64,000 nt of DNA from Spongilla lacustris (Eukaryota; Porifera; Demospongiae; Spongillida; Spongillidae): positions 4,959,642 through 5,023,641 of the forward strand of contig OX442422.1 of assembly GCA_949361645.1 (NCBI GenBank), read 5' to 3'. Shown here piece by piece: positions 47,101 through 60,000 of this stretch; within the stretch, counting starts at the first letter, position 1; each line of letters begins with the position of its first letter. The notes under the pieces were generated by a model. That model saw only the letters and a list, made by a program, of their open reading frames with translations. It made no database searches and was not told the origin of the DNA. The translations under genes were made by a program, and so were the position numbers.

Positions 47101-49913
47101 GTTATGCAGTGAAGTTCGTTTCAATCCATCTACTACATGTAGGTACGTAGAAATCATTGAAAACATTTTTTTGGAGTGCGGCCACTAAATCTTAACTATT
47201 AACATCAGCTCTTGACAAATAGCACACAAACATTTCTGTGCAGTCGGATTTTAATTTTGTCATTTTTGGTTCAGATATATTGAAGCAAACATAAAACGTA
47301 TCAAAACATTTATAAGGACACCTATCACGTTATCCATTGAATCTTTATGCTATTCTGGTCAATACAAATTAGTTTGTAATGTAATGAGTAGTGTTAATTT
47401 GACTTACTGATAGATCTAGACTTTGAGAACCTTTTGAAGCGTCGTTTTTGACACGTGTGTACTTACTACTATTACTATTGTAAAAGCGCTTGCTATCCAC
47501 TACAGTGAATGGCACTGTATGTAAGCACACATTGCAAAGACTAAGTTCTGAGTTAACACAGTTTCAGATAGTTTTATTTGTTGATTGTCGTGAATAGTTG
47601 CCAGATCGTAGTACTAAGATGATGTGTGATGTTTATTTTGACCACTAAAGGCGAGCCAATGATACACACAGGTGAAGGCACCAACAATTATATAATGTTC
47701 TACATGTTCATCATTAGGCAAGGAATGTACATGTACATTAGGTTCATGTAAAAATGGTATTTTTTTCGCGACCAAAAATAAAAAATGTCCTTAGTACCAT
47801 ACATGATGATCTGAAGGATCAAATATCATTGAAATGCTAATAAATATCAGTATCTACCTACATTCCTCCTTCATACTTGACTAAGTGGTCATATAAATAT
47901 TTTACATGGTGGCCATTGCATGGTATAACCGTAAACGATGTACCATAAACTTACAATTTTTGAAATAATGACATAGTTACAAAAATATTATAATGCTATA
48001 CATGTACATTATATACTATTTAGAAATGCATTTAACCCGACATGTTTTCTACGTGCAAAATGGTCGCTTAGAAAATAGAAAAGAGGATACTTGAGGAAGG
48101 GATGCTGGCCATAAAACAAGGAATCCACAAATTCATAAATCAAACAGTACCAAACAACAGGAAAACTTCCAGGCAGTGGGCAGAAGTGTAAAGTTACTGC
48201 AGAAATCATTGATGAACAGACAACAGGAGATGACGAGATATCTGATCTCCAGCTTCATTGGCTACTTCTTTCACAAGGCCATTAAAAACGATTCAATTAG
48301 AACTGCGTTGCAGGCAAGTGTTTGGATACCGGATGAATGTTTTGCGGGAGTGCTTGTGACATAATTTAGTTACACTGTAAACTAATTAGATATGCCATTA
48401 ACTAATTAGATACGCATTTTCACTAATTGCTACTATTTTTTGTACAGTAGGACTGTAATAGTGTATTGTACTTACGGTGCTGCCACAGAGTACATAATTA
48501 CATCAACTTTTTTGTGACCACTACTGTACATCACTAGCTAGCTCATGTTTTTAAGGCATGATTAACACTTTCTTTTCTCATGGCTTTTTAGATTTTGTCA
48601 TTACAGTTTTATATTGTGATACTGTAGGGTACTACATAACATGATGCCCTGGTCCTAAACCACTGCACATGTGCATGTACATGTACATGTACAATGTGCA
48701 TGTACAATGTACATGTACATTGTACATGTACATTGTACATGTACATTGTACATGTACATTGTACATGTACATGTGCATTGATAGTGCAAACATCAAAATG
48801 CCGCCTCTAAAATATTAACACATACTTCATTTCAGTGCACAATGCTTGATCAGAATCCAAACTGCACATATCAGCATTAAGCTTCAGATCTATAGTGTGA
48901 GTGAAAAAAAAAAAGGAAAACTTCACCATTGTATATACCATGCAAAACTAACCTTTGGGCTTCAAGTTTGAGCATGCTTTATCCACCTGGAGGCTGGGTG
49001 CAGAAGCATGTTTTGCACTTCCCTGCAGTCCACTGTTCACTACAGCAGGTTGTGGTCCCACGGTAGACATCAGTGGCTCAACTGCAGCCGATGCTGCTGC
49101 ACCAAGTGCACACAATCCTGTATCACCAAACCGGAAGTCCAGGTTTTTGATTTTGGGTTTGGTTTTGAGTTGCTTTGTTTTATCATTGAAAGAAAGTAGT
49201 GTTTGTGCACGATTACATGATGGAAATACACGTACCATGGGTACATGTAGCTCCATCGCTTTACTTCTGGAAGAGTTTGGTTGCCTATGTTCATGGCAGA
49301 CCTTTGAAACACTAGTGGGTAAAACATGCAAGATGGTGTCAGGCTTGCCAGGAAGTTGAGGTTTGGTATCAAAAAAGGGGGACTGATGATTCAATACATT
49401 AACACCATTTCGTCTACGCTTTTTGCCATGTGGAGACGACAATTTAGCACTTACAGCTTGTTGTTCACCTCCATGCATACTATTGCTAGCAACTGGTGAC
49501 TGCTGAATGACATGTACAAATGAGACACTTTTCTCAGATGAGACAGTAGCTGCATGACTTGTAGGTGTGTTTCCTGAAGCCTGAATGAAGCATGAGCCTA
49601 CACTCATCTTCTGTTTGTCTCCAACATATGCAACAGGCTTAGCCTTCATATTTGGAAATTTTGCTGTGGTGCTGGATTTGTGCTTTAAGTCGCTAAATTG
49701 GCACTGAGACGCAGGTATAGAAATACATGTTGTGGTCTTGGTTGGTGTCAACATTGAAGGTCTGAGCACAGTGAATGATCTAATTGGGTTTCGCGGAAGA
49801 GGTAAAGTATTTTCAATAGAACTCCTACTGGAATTAGCCCCAGCTGTGGGCAAAGCTGGTGAGGAGGTAGTTACTGGAACAAGAATTGAGGCATTGGTAT
49901 TATTGGTAGATTG
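41151..49913 (-). CDS. Ser/Pro-rich protein with Cys/His motif and coiled coil, partial
   Basis: Four exons are supported. 49913-48953 encodes a long low-complexity Ser/Thr/Pro/Ala segment with a basic patch KKRRR. 45719-45222, 41866-41377 and 41315-41151 join in phase. The junction of the second and third exons rebuilds CCFEKDGKICGSPV...RRLCHLHH: Cys-x7-Cys-x12-Cys-x2-His, similar to the potential DNA-binding motif of KANSL2/INO80D-type chromatin proteins (family link is inference). The last exon is a coiled coil (LSLEEVRKQIPLQSEKV...). The first exon ends in phase 1 but the second needs phase 2, so at least one small exon between 45.8 and 48.9 kb is missing from my model. The 5' and 3' ends are not found. 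A nuclear role is suggested by the basic patch and Cys/His motif only. Confidence 0.6.
43133..44320 (+). repeat. Large dispersed repeat, copy B right part
   Basis: Aligns with copy A from about 20640 to 21660 but with a 180-bp stretch (43895-44065) not in A and without A's poly-G tract. It holds the pseudogene 43350-43731 and two near-tandem blocks with 'taccaaatctgta(c/t)atc'. Confidence 0.88.
43350..43731 (+). pseudogene. Eroded ORF with ADPEKK/ARDSY-type repeats, copy B
   Basis: An ATG gives MPSQQQKRRAKRRE and then a stop. Later frames give YNADPEQRLASARDS, RADPEK and ADPEKKKA. A longer open tail follows (43540-43731): ASVRDSY, RADLELNGALP, MIQMNRETNRASL and YQRKGHDRWKQHATTACK, ending at a GT donor. 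This copy keeps more reading frame than copy A. The motif repeats every ~15 residues, as in Arg/Glu-rich leader regions of some invertebrate transposon proteins. The encoded family is not identified. Confidence 0.6.
44339..44823. mobile_element. 485-bp foldback element
   Basis: Arms of about 230 bp: cccgggtgaaaatttggcgt at the left pairs with the complement ending cacccggg at 44823. Long perfect stretches in between include 'taataacgcgttataacgcg', 'tttttatacaaaggtacc' and 'gacatttcgtt'. The centre is a hairpin ccgtttcgcgg/ccgcgaaacgg. It is unrelated to the 26.6-kb foldback family. Near-identity of the arms suggests youth. Confidence 0.93.
44866..45221. other. Intron sequence, nothing further seen
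   Basis: Intronic to the minus-strand Ser/Pro-rich gene. A (tgtaca)n stretch at 45183-45208 lies beside the donor site of the exon at 45222. Confidence 0.4.
46390..47310. repeat. Inverted repeat pair, related to 54605-55030
   Basis: 46390-46660 (minus) and 46885-47175 (plus) are inverted copies of one sequence (gcaccgttttagtctct / agagactaaaacggtgc, gccctagttatgcag). A third, plus-oriented copy at 54605-54880 continues with similarity on to 55030. The pair is separated by ~225 bp. No coding content is visible. Confidence 0.8.
47311..48660. other. Intron or unassigned DNA
   Basis: A 62-codon plus-strand frame (48176-48364, ISSFIGYFFHKAIKNDSIRTALQASVW) and a partly overlapping frame upstream (KRILEEGMLAIKQGIHKF, 48073-48190) have protein-like composition, but I cannot join them or name a family. 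They could be remnants of a transposon gene. Confidence 0.3.
48668..48778. repeat. TGTACATGTACAT palindromic microsatellite
   Basis: Repeats of tacatgtacattg and tacatgtacatg, each self-complementary, for about 110 bp. This is the densest cluster of the TACATGTA motif outside the 58.4-kb tract. Confidence 0.95.
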
Positions 49914-50256
49914 CTGCAATTTTAATGGAAACAGTGGTTAAATGTATACACTTACAGTACATGTACATGTACATGCACATTGCATAATGCAAAATGGCTA
50001 TACTGTATATGTGCATACATGCAGTGTTCAAAATAACGGGCGGACGTAGGTCAATTTCCGATCAATTTGCGCATATGACAACGCAACTTGCACTAGAGCT
50101 GGTCATTTGGTCCGAACATTCCTTTATCATTGCATGGGGGGTTGTACTGTATTATAAATTAGTTATGATAGCGATTGTGATATGCATGATAACATCTAGC
50201 AGCTAACCACTTGGATTGTGATAACAGCTGTTAGTATTCACACTAATTATTGCAAA

Positions 50257-50670
50257 ATGGAGCCTACCGATGAAGAAAGTCTGGCACCAGATACAAAGAA
50301 GAGGAAGGTTACGTTCAATACATTTAAGAAGTGGAAGACAGAGATGGACAAAGAGTGTCAAACAATTACATGTACATGGCTCGACTGTGATTCCGAATTG
50401 GTAGGTACGACCACGATAGCAAAGAAAATTCGCTGCATAGTTTGTACAAAAATACAAGGAGCGGATTTGGTCTAGACAGAATTATAGTGATCATTAGCTT
50501 GTTGCTTCAGAGTCAGTATGCAATAGCAACATTCACGGGATCATGCGGTATCTGATCAGAATATTCATGCTATGAATTTGCTGGTGCGGGAACAGGCCAA
50601 AGCCAGCGATGTACATGCTCAAGCGCTTAGCATGATTCCAAAGCCAGAAAAGGAGCAGTTGAAGTGCTAA
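50257..50670 (+). pseudogene. ZNF862/hAT-derived protein N-terminal fragment
   Basis: From the ATG at 50257 the frame encodes KRKVTFNTFKKW, a CTWLDCD segment and KKIRCIVCTK, then stops after GADLV. After about 60 bp in another frame comes SRDHAVSDQNIHAMNLLVREQ (50528-50590), ending at TAA 50668-50670. The order KW..., WLDC, C..C, then a 'RDHA.S.qH..AM' block is what I know from animal ZNF862/KIAA1586-like, hAT-derived zinc-binding proteins. The step between the blocks could be an intron (GT at 50471) or a deletion with frameshift; a stretch expected between them is missing, which favours a broken copy. No downstream hAT catalytic region is seen. Confidence 0.55.
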
Positions 50671-53630
50671 CTTGACATTCCTTACTGAAAAGTTGTCTTT
50701 TGCAAAATTTCCGCAGCTCAGTGATGGTTCCTTTACCTTCACTATTGACATTGATTAATTGTATCTAGATCTAGCACTCAACTTGATTTAACTTACACAC
50801 CTGTTTTACAAACATACATGTATATACATGCATACATGTACATATTAGAATGTCCGAACAAATCTGACAATGTCCACCCAAAGTTAATAATTGGTCTGCA
50901 AAATTTGGTCCGTATTTTGAGCACTGTACATGACCACACAACAAACATGTACATGCATTAAGCAGTGGATGTACACATACTTCTAAACAATTAAAAATAC
51001 ATGTATGTTTGCGTTGGCACATGGCCTACCTCCAGTATGGTTAATGCGTATAAATCTGGCTATTAGTGACGATAAATTATAATATCATAACGATTTGAAC
51101 TCAATTACTTGTGTGCATGCAATCATGTACAGTATGTGTCAATACCAAGTTGGCACAACGTATTACGCTATGATCATTATAACATAATATGATCTTAACG
51201 TAAGTAATTAAGCTACACTACAATCGTGTTATAACTATTGTGTTACACTATTACTTCAAACGCAACTTTGGGCTTTGTACATTTAAATATGCAAGCATGT
51301 CATGTTTTTTTCTGCCAAGGCAGTAAAACACACAGTATGCAATTAACAAAAGTCATGTACTGCGATCGTAATGTGATTTATTATAATGCAATCATAGCGT
51401 AGTACGATCATAGCGTAATATGCTGTTCCAAATTTTTATTGGGGTATACTGTACATGTGGTGACGATTCACCTATAAGAATTTTATAAAGTGCAAGGCTT
51501 AGTGGTGAATACAGTAGAACCTGTCTACAGCTGTCATGTTCTGGCCAAAAATTGGTGGCATTTGTGGACAGGTAGGTGGCTGCCCAACTCAGAACCCTGC
51601 ACAAAATGGCCATGTACATGTACAGTACACGCCAAAATAAAAGTCACGTTTTGTTTTCATGCGAAAATTGAAATTGTCATACCATGCAGACTTTTCATAA
51701 ATACAATATTTTGACTGCAATCGTTTTTCACGCTTTCATACGTGTTAACCACATGGAATTGCAGCAAACTGCACAATCTGAAAAAACTGTTGTATTTTTT
51801 GTTAAGCACGATGATGCAGCAAAATGCACCATTATAAACTTTCCAACAATACCAACAGCAATTTGTAAGAAATATGCGTCTATGCCTAAGCTACTTGTAC
51901 CTGCAATTACATGTACCGCAGGGAAAAAGTTTGTGATATATTGTTTCATACACATGTACATGTGCCTTCTTTCTCAACAAATCTGTGTAATAGTTTACAT
52001 ACAATGTAATTATATTGGCAGTATTGGCATATACAACAAAATTTGCCATTTTTCCACAATTATTCTCATTAGGTTCTATTGTTGCCCGATTGCTCATACA
52101 AAAGTGATGCTTTCACGTTGAATAGTGGAGTAAAATGCTAAATACAACAAATTGCATGCTCGAAGCTATACAAATCACATGAGTACAACTTTGATTCCTG
52201 AACTTAACCCTCTAAGAGCGATGTTTGGACTCTGCTCTAAATGCTTGCAATGTTCCAGGTTCATTTGAAAATATTTTGAACGATTTTACTCTTTGTAGCC
52301 CTGTTAGGTTCAAGGGTACTCTGGGGACTCAATAGTGCAACATTCACGGGTCCCCATACTAGAAATAAGGGTTCAGTACAGTATTGGATTCCTACATGTA
52401 GATACATGTACATGTAACAGACCACTGCTAATGTCTGATAACACTCGTCCTCGTCAAGCATGCTTGCAGGTACATATATATTACTGTTTCTAAATTGTTT
52501 TGCCATATTCTAAAGTTAGCTCCATGTCATCCCTGTGAAATGGTAAGCCAGATCGATTAGTTAAAGTACTAGTACTACATGTACCATCAAATTTATCTCC
52601 TGCCTTGAGTTGGTGTGCTTTGGATCTGGTCCAATGGCCAATTCTGTCTCGTTCTGTTGAAGCTTCGTAACCTCAACTGTTGTAAATTAACCACATCTTG
52701 CTATAGTAAACTCTTCGTATCCTAAATAACTTTTACCTCCACTAGACTATCTGGAAACATGTAGCTGCTTGGTACTGAAGAGGTCAACCAGATTTGTTGC
52801 TGATGGTAGGAATACATTTCCAGGGATCTCCCTACCCAGACCCACGATCTCATCTGGTTGCATGCAATGATCGTTGTGGACCAAATAGTGCATGTATTCG
52901 TGTACATGTATCTCTCCCATATTTTACTTGTACATACCTGACTGTAGTAACCAACATCCATTTTATGTTTCCAGCATCATCACGTGGCATTGTCTACGCC
53001 CTACATGTATCTGATCTGTATTATTAATTGTCATTGTACATATCTGTACAGCATGATACACTGTAAATGTTTCATCTGTTGTATATGTAGATGTTGTATA
53101 CAAACATTGTCCTTGATTCCACATGCATGTTTATTAACATACATGTTAAATGTGAATAAAACAAAACCTCATTGACCTCAAATAAAACAGTTGATTGAAA
53201 GATGAAACAGGCTACATGTATACAGAATATTTAGTCATTCACACATACATGTATATGCATGCAAATGAATTCGCTGCATATGTATGTTCTGAGCACAAAA
53301 AATATACATGTATGCCTAATACAAATGGTCATATAGCTGCAAACTATTACAGCCAGCATGGTTTTGTTTTCTACACATAGTAGGCCTGTTGATAATATAT
53401 GAAATCAAACACTATTTTAGCACTAGTAGGAGTAGGGGTATATTAAACCCAGGAGGAAGCTGTTGGGGACAATCTATCAATTGGGAGAAGGGGAGGGACT
53501 AAACCCTTCATGTGGAGTTTAGAGGCATTTAGAGGCACTAAAACATTCTAAGCAGGTGAGGGGGGATGGCCATATAAGTAATGGTGCATAACATGATATG
53601 TGATCTTAGAACTTTTACAATTCTCTTGAT
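50671..53630. other. No supported gene over about 3 kb
   Basis: AT-rich with many TACATGTA motifs. 'acagtagaacctgtctacag' at 51510 resembles the terminus of small dispersed elements seen in many invertebrates, but no matching end was found. The 145-codon frame at 51684-52121 has no domain and no related sequence in the window. Confidence 0.4.
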
Positions 53631-53635
53631 TCTCA

Positions 53636-53890
53636 TAATCGGGTGGTTTGAGGTATCCAAATAAATTGAAAATGGGGATTACTAGCCATCTAGCAATAAG
53701 CGCAATTGAAAATGAAATGTGTCACATTATTTCTAGACCCATACTCTTTTATTTTCTGTTATTGCTCCAAACACACAGTTTTTAGCCAATTTCTCTGCAG
53801 TGGATTGCACTGATCATTGGTACATGTACATAACTGCAGTGTTGCACCTTGCACCTACATGTAACTGCGCAGTCCGATTTTGAACCCCTC
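53636..53890. repeat. Dispersed repeat, partner of 3630-3905
   Basis: Same ordered blocks as at 3.6 kb, with insertion of extra 'acatgta' units (53822, 53858) relative to that copy. This shows how the TACATGTA motif expands inside otherwise alignable repeats. Confidence 0.75.
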
Positions 53891-54009
53891 ATCTAGGGCG
53901 CTATCACACTCTTTGCTGTACAAAATACGATCTTGAGCAGGGTCGGTGCAATATAAATGTACTTAAAGTGTTCAGGCTTTAAAAGGTCAACCCGGTGTTC
54001 AAATAGGAA

Positions 54010-54310
54010 GCATGGAAGCGTTTGAAGTACGGCAGTGGATTTATGAAACCTCATGGTTTCACATACATATAGCTATAATATTACAGCATTGCAATACCAG
54101 CACGCGATCGGATGCAGCCAACTTGAGCCAAGAGATAGCAAGAGATGCAGCCAAGGATATATACTGATAGGGCCTAATGGATCCCTGAAGAACAAACTGA
54201 TTAAGCCATTAATAACAATGTACATGTATTTATTTTAATCTGAAATATCTACTCGGCTTGGGTTCCACCAGCCATTATTGTAATCCAGGGGCGTATCCAG
54301 TGATGGCAAT
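54010..54310. mobile_element. Rearranged relative of the hAT-like element at 34691
   Basis: 'ttatgaaacctcatggtttcac' at 54040 matches the subterminal part of the 34.7-kb element, and 'aggggcgtatccag' at 54288 matches its terminus. The parts lie in an order that does not give a complete element, so it is a remnant. Confidence 0.55.
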
Positions 54311-54604
54311 AAAAAGAACCGTTTTGGCTCTGATCAGCACACCCACTTTCAGTCATGTTTACCAATGATGTCATTTTAAAAATGATATTCATTTCAAGTT
54401 GTCCACAGTTTTTCAACCTTCAGACTTGAAGCGTATATTGGACGGTAATTATAATGTTACAGCTAGACCTGCTTCAGATACAGTACCATTTGAGTGCGTA
54501 CACGTACATGCTCACTTTTATGCAGGCGCCTAAAGAAAATCCTAAGGTAACATTTTTCACCCTCAAGTAGGCCTTCGTAGGCAAGCAGAACTCAAACTGT
54601 GTCC

Positions 54605-55030
54605 TCATTTTTACAGTGGACCATGTATATTCAAATGTTTATACAAACTCCTATACCGTATTAAGGGTGTAATAGAAAATGGTTTTTCTAACCTTAAAGA
54701 GACTAAAATGGTGCCTCAAACACTATAATGCCTTAACGATTTCCCGGGTTTATAAAAACCTACTCTGCCAAAACAATTTTCAACTACTGAGCCCTAGTTA
54801 TGCTGTGAATTTCAAAGCAATCCATCTACATTGTACTAGGCAGGGAGAAATCGTGGCAAACATATTGTTGGAGAGGGACCACAGAATATTAATGTATCTT
54901 AACTATTAAAGTTAGTTAATTATTGTACATTTTACATGTTTATATTGACAAATTGTTGCAAAACATATCTGTGCAATCCGATTCTTATTTTGACATTTTG
55001 CTTTTCAAGTACATTCAAACAAACATACAT
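54605..55030. repeat. Third copy of the 46.9-47.3 kb repeat
   Basis: Blocks 'tattaagggtg', 'agagactaaaa(c/t)ggtgcctcaa', 'gccctagttatgc' and 'gtgca(g/a)tc.gatt' appear in the same order as at 46900-47310. Confidence 0.8.
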
Positions 55031-55920
55031 ATAAAACTGATGATAAATTTTTACAGGGACGTTATCAACTGTAGTTCAACTTGATATTGTATACATGTAT
55101 TTTTTAATTACCAATAATACATGTACACAAATCAATGAAAATATGGATGTTCTCCCTGCACTGGGGGAAGGGTACAACTGAAGGCAAAATGAAACCGAGA
55201 AAATATGCCATTTGAATACTTTGTAAAATATCCAAGCAGAAACTAATTCTGGATGTATAAAATTTTGGATCTGGGCCCTAGGTTTCTCTAGTTCTCTAGA
55301 AAGCTGGCCCTCCTGACCAAATTTTGGAACTAGGTGTGGGGGGACCGGGTTCCCTTGACACCAGCATATGCTCACACACATGTCCCTGAACTATGAAGTT
55401 TGATTCATACTAGGCCTACATGTATGGATCCGCGATTTTTGCCGTCCCTATACTATAGTAGTTTGGCGTGCCGTCTAAGGGCGAGCCACGCCCAACCAAT
55501 ACTACATGTATAACCAGTATTTACTAGCTCTATTCGCCGCGAATGGAGCTAGTAATTTATTATTTTGCCAGTACGTACCATTTTATTGCTTTGCCTTGAA
55601 GGTACAATGTAGTACAGATCGTACTCTTAGAATATCGAATCCGCGCTGTTTTGATTCTAATTATTGCCTAGTTTATACCACACCCCCTTGCCGCATATTC
55701 CAACTGCACTGGAACCATGGCCATACTGATACACATTTGCTTGGATTAATAATAAATTGTGACCAGGTGAGTGTCTATGTATTCTCTACCGTTCATTTAT
55801 AGAGTACGGATCGGAAATTGGAGCGAAAGCGGCCGCAGTGTCATAAAGATACATGTAGATGTAGGCTACGCCGAACCTTTTTAACTCGCGCGTGCGTGTA
55901 TGTGTGCCGTGTGTGAGCGT
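55031..55920. other. Nothing supported
   Basis: Short frames only, none with domain-like content. Upstream exons of the zinc-knuckle gene may lie here or further left but were not recognised. Confidence 0.35.
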
Positions 55921-55938
55921 TTGTGTGTTTGTGTTTAC

Positions 55939-56021
<83 letters not shown>

Positions 56022-56048
56022 GGAGTTTGCGCGCGCGTGTGTGTGTGC
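55921..56048. repeat. GT microsatellite
   Basis: About 80 bp of pure (GT)n with imperfect GT-rich flanks. Cys-Val and His-Thr frames over it are artefacts. Confidence 0.97.
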
Positions 56049-57075
56049 ATAGATTGATGACCTCATCAATCTATGGTGTGTGTTTGCGTGTGCGTGTATT
56101 TACTGTATAAATACGAATTGGAATTGTTGAGCCTCTCGATTAGCCTTGCAATTCTAATTATTATTACGAATTTATTGTTCAATACAATTAGTAGGCTTAC
56201 ATGTACATGTAATGTGTACATTTGGGCTTGGGCAAAGCATCAAAAATTTGTTCTAGCCTAGGCCCTAGTCTAGTATGCGTCACAGAAAACGTCAATTTAT
56301 TGATTCCCAGCCTCTAATCAGGTGTATCCCGGGATGAATCGCGTACTTCATTATGGGATTGATTGCTTTTCCAATACAGTTATTGCATCCAGGATGGGAA
56401 ATCGATCAATCATTTGGCTCGAAGTATTGGATTCACTTGGGTTTGTGAAACAAAAACCAGTGGAAATCAATTGATTCCCAGCCTGTTTGTTTCAGAAATT
56501 TTCCTGTGCATGCAAGGAATGGTCTGCATACACGTGGCTGATGGAACAGAATATCAGATTAAGTTGACATAGTTGAAACGAGTTTATGAACATGTACAGT
56601 ATGTATCAGCTACATGAGTATCTACTAAACTGTAGCACGAAGAAAAACAAGTCCAATAACTTTACGTGTACATGTACATTGTACATGTACATGTAGTACA
56701 ACTCTAGGTGTTAACATCTGCATTAGAGGGTTTTGTTCAATCAATACATGTACATGTACATGTAGTTAGGACACAGTACTACATATTAAGTGGCCAGCAT
56801 GGAACATGCCATATGGATTGAAAGTTGAGGGGTATTTGGTTTCTCCGTTGCCTTTTGCACCACTCCTAAATCCTGCAAACTTTTAGGTAAATAATAGCCT
56901 ACATGTACTTTGTGCTATCAGCATCACCTGCTCATTTTGAACTATTTTTGTACGCCGTTGCCCACATTCCAGAGTAATTGTGCAGGTTTTGCTTGTGAAG
57001 CTTGATTTGCTCCCATCACTCTGCATGCACGTTCCATCATTTCCCAGATTGCACTGACATGGACGGCCTCTACAG

Positions 57076-60000
57076 TCCATGGTATATTAACATGAAGGAC
57101 AGAATGGTATGTGCATGTACATGTATGTCATGTTTTGAGCAGTGATTAATTTCTTGTTTGGTTCATGTACATTGTACATGTGATGCTGCAGTGTACATGT
57201 ACATGTATCAACGGTACTGATAAGGTTGTGTTTGTTTGGATGGGAGATTGGCTGGTGGTCCTGATGGGAGATTGGCTGGTGGTCCTGATGGGAGATTGGC
57301 TGGTGGTCCTGATGGGAGATTGGCTGGTGGTCCTGATGGGACATTGGCTGCTGTTCCTTGAAAAGCACAGTGTATAAGTGGATTCATTGTTGAATGGAGA
57401 CGGAGGATTAAATGTGGATGTTACTGCACATGTACATGTGTACACTGTATGTGTAAATGTCTATAAGCAAAGGAGCAATAACTAAGATTGCAGGCATTGC
57501 AAGTGATTGATATATATTTTTTGTGTCTTACATGTATATTCATGTACATGCACATGTATAGGGCCGTGAAGCCTATGACCGAATGCAGGGCTTGAGTAGG
57601 AAAGCTAATATCAAATGCTTTAACTGCCAGGGCTATGGCCACTACAAGAGTGAGTGTCCTCGCCCAGAGGTGAGTGCAATATCCACAGTTCATTACATAT
57701 GTACATGTATGGGGCATCGTACATTCCTTAAATCATTTCTACATGTACATTTAAATTAATATGGTACATGCCAAGATGTACATATGTACATGTACATGTA
57801 TGTATACGTGTACATGTACATATTGTACATGTACATGTATGTATACATGTATGTATACGTGTGCAATTGTAGTTACATTGCATGTACACAAGTATACCGT
57901 ACGCAGTTTTTGCCAAGTAGTCATATTGAATGAAAGTATTGTTTATTTATTGTTTATTATTGTAATAATATTATATACAGGATACATAATACACATATAA
58001 ATTACAAACAAAAGGACTAATATTACAAGAAGTTCTATGGATCTTCCCCAGATGATCCTGCTCGAGACAGGAGTGCCCGTGCGTTGGCTCGTATCAAAGT
58101 CAGGCTAAGCCTGCCATACAATAGACAGGTGTAGCTTGGGACTTGGAGCAATTTCCCCTGGTGGCTAGGCGAGAGGCAAGGCGTGATAACATTTGCATGG
58201 CTTCTGCACCCCAGCACCCATAAGTTTCCACTGCTATGGGGATACATGACCAGCCTAGCTCTGAGCACTTGGCATCATTTTTTGTTTTTGTTTTAATTTT
58301 TAGATGGCACGTACATGTATATGTATATGTACATGCAGTCTATATTGACCATTAGAAGGTGGAAAGACAGTGTTTCATTGTCTACTCCTAACTAAATATG
58401 TAGTGCTACATGTACGTGTACATGTACATGTACATGTACATGTACATGTACATGTACATGTACATGTAGTTGCTTCCCCTAGGTAAATTTATGCTGCATC
58501 TTGTAGCCATAACAGGGTTTTCTGTACATGTAGACAGAACATATATGACATTCATTGTTTGGTGGGCAATTAGTTGGTTTGACTTTTGGCCTTGACAAAA
58601 GCAAGGTGTCCATAAAAAGTAAACTGTGAATGAAGTGTTCATTGTTGTAACACTTAACACTCAACTTGTGGCCATCACTGAAAGACTTAATGTATACACA
58701 ATGAATGTCATATATGTCCTGTCTAAGGAAACCCTGCATAACACCATTATTATTATTGCACTGGTGCTTACATTTACTTTCACCCTCTTAGCAAACTTTA
58801 CTTTGTTGTATATATACTGAGGAAGAAAAGCCAAACCCCATTCTACATGTACACTGTACCTGTGTATACTGCATGCACGTGTGTACAATGAGGTGAAGTT
58901 CAGCTGATTTGTGTGGTTTGCAGCCACCTTTGCGATGTCACCTGTGTGCTGAGCTTGGTCATGAGCTGTCAAACTGCCGATTGAAGCTGTGCGAATTCTG
59001 CTTCAAAGAAGCACATGATGGACCAGTAAGTAACATTGCATTATGTACATGTTGTGTACATGTACATGTATACAATGTATGGTGCACAGATATGTATGAG
59101 TTGTGACGGTTTAAAGCAATCTCAGAGGTCTTACATGTACACGTACATGTAAGTACATGTATGTGTACATGTCATGTACAGGTATGCTTATCATTCGATC
59201 CTGTAGTCAAGTGCAAGTCGCTCATACATGTACACTGCACATGTACATGTACATGTGTGAATGCAAAATTGTGGGGTGGACCACTATGTACTTGTACAAG
59301 TGTAGGTGACATTTTGAGTAGCAGTAGCAGTCTATTGTCGATCAACGATTGGAGGTTCTTCAGTAAGCGATACATATACATGTACATGTACATGTAGCTT
59401 TGTAAGTCATCATGTACATGTACATGTACATGTACTATGCAGAAAGAAAGTGTTACAAAGTACTCTGTGTTTTAGTTAGGAGCTTGGTGACAGTGCTGCT
59501 GAAGAAACTGGAACTGGTTGGCATGCTTGAATACTCACATGCATTTGTAGGCCTTAAGGTATTCACCAGTGTAGACACTGCCCAGGTGTTTGATAAAGAA
59601 CTATATACATGTACATGTACATGTATATACGGATACTCAATTCAAATTTAACTTGAGGCCGGTTATGCGTGCATCTGTACATGTACCTGTAGTTGTGTGG
59701 AAGATTGTGTTGTTTTTACAAGTACATGTACAGTATCAGAAGGCAACATGTACGCACGTGTATAACATGTACATTGTACATGTACTTCTTTACCATGCAT
59801 CAACCTTTTCAACTTACATGTACATGTACATGTAGTATGTACCATATACTACATGTAAGTCTGGGGACCCTGCAAGAAGTACCTCTTACCATGTTCCCAG
59901 ACCAACTCAGAGCTTGATAAGACCTCTGTTTGGTACATCTCAACAGACGAGATGTACATGTAGGAGTGAACAGGAAGATGCATATAAACATCTATGCATC

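Noticed and set aside
51684..52121. 145-codon open frame
   Set aside because: Composition follows local AT-rich DNA, no domain, no splice logic and no second copy.
57087..57445. Repetitive proteins in both strands at the 24-bp minisatellite
   Set aside because: Frame-preserving minisatellite in an intron of the zinc-knuckle gene.
59471..59569. Possible extra exon of the zinc-knuckle gene (LVTVLLKKLELVGMLEYSHAF)
   Set aside because: It is open and has an AG before and GT after, but it has no knuckle residues and is not needed: the exons on both sides join in phase without it.
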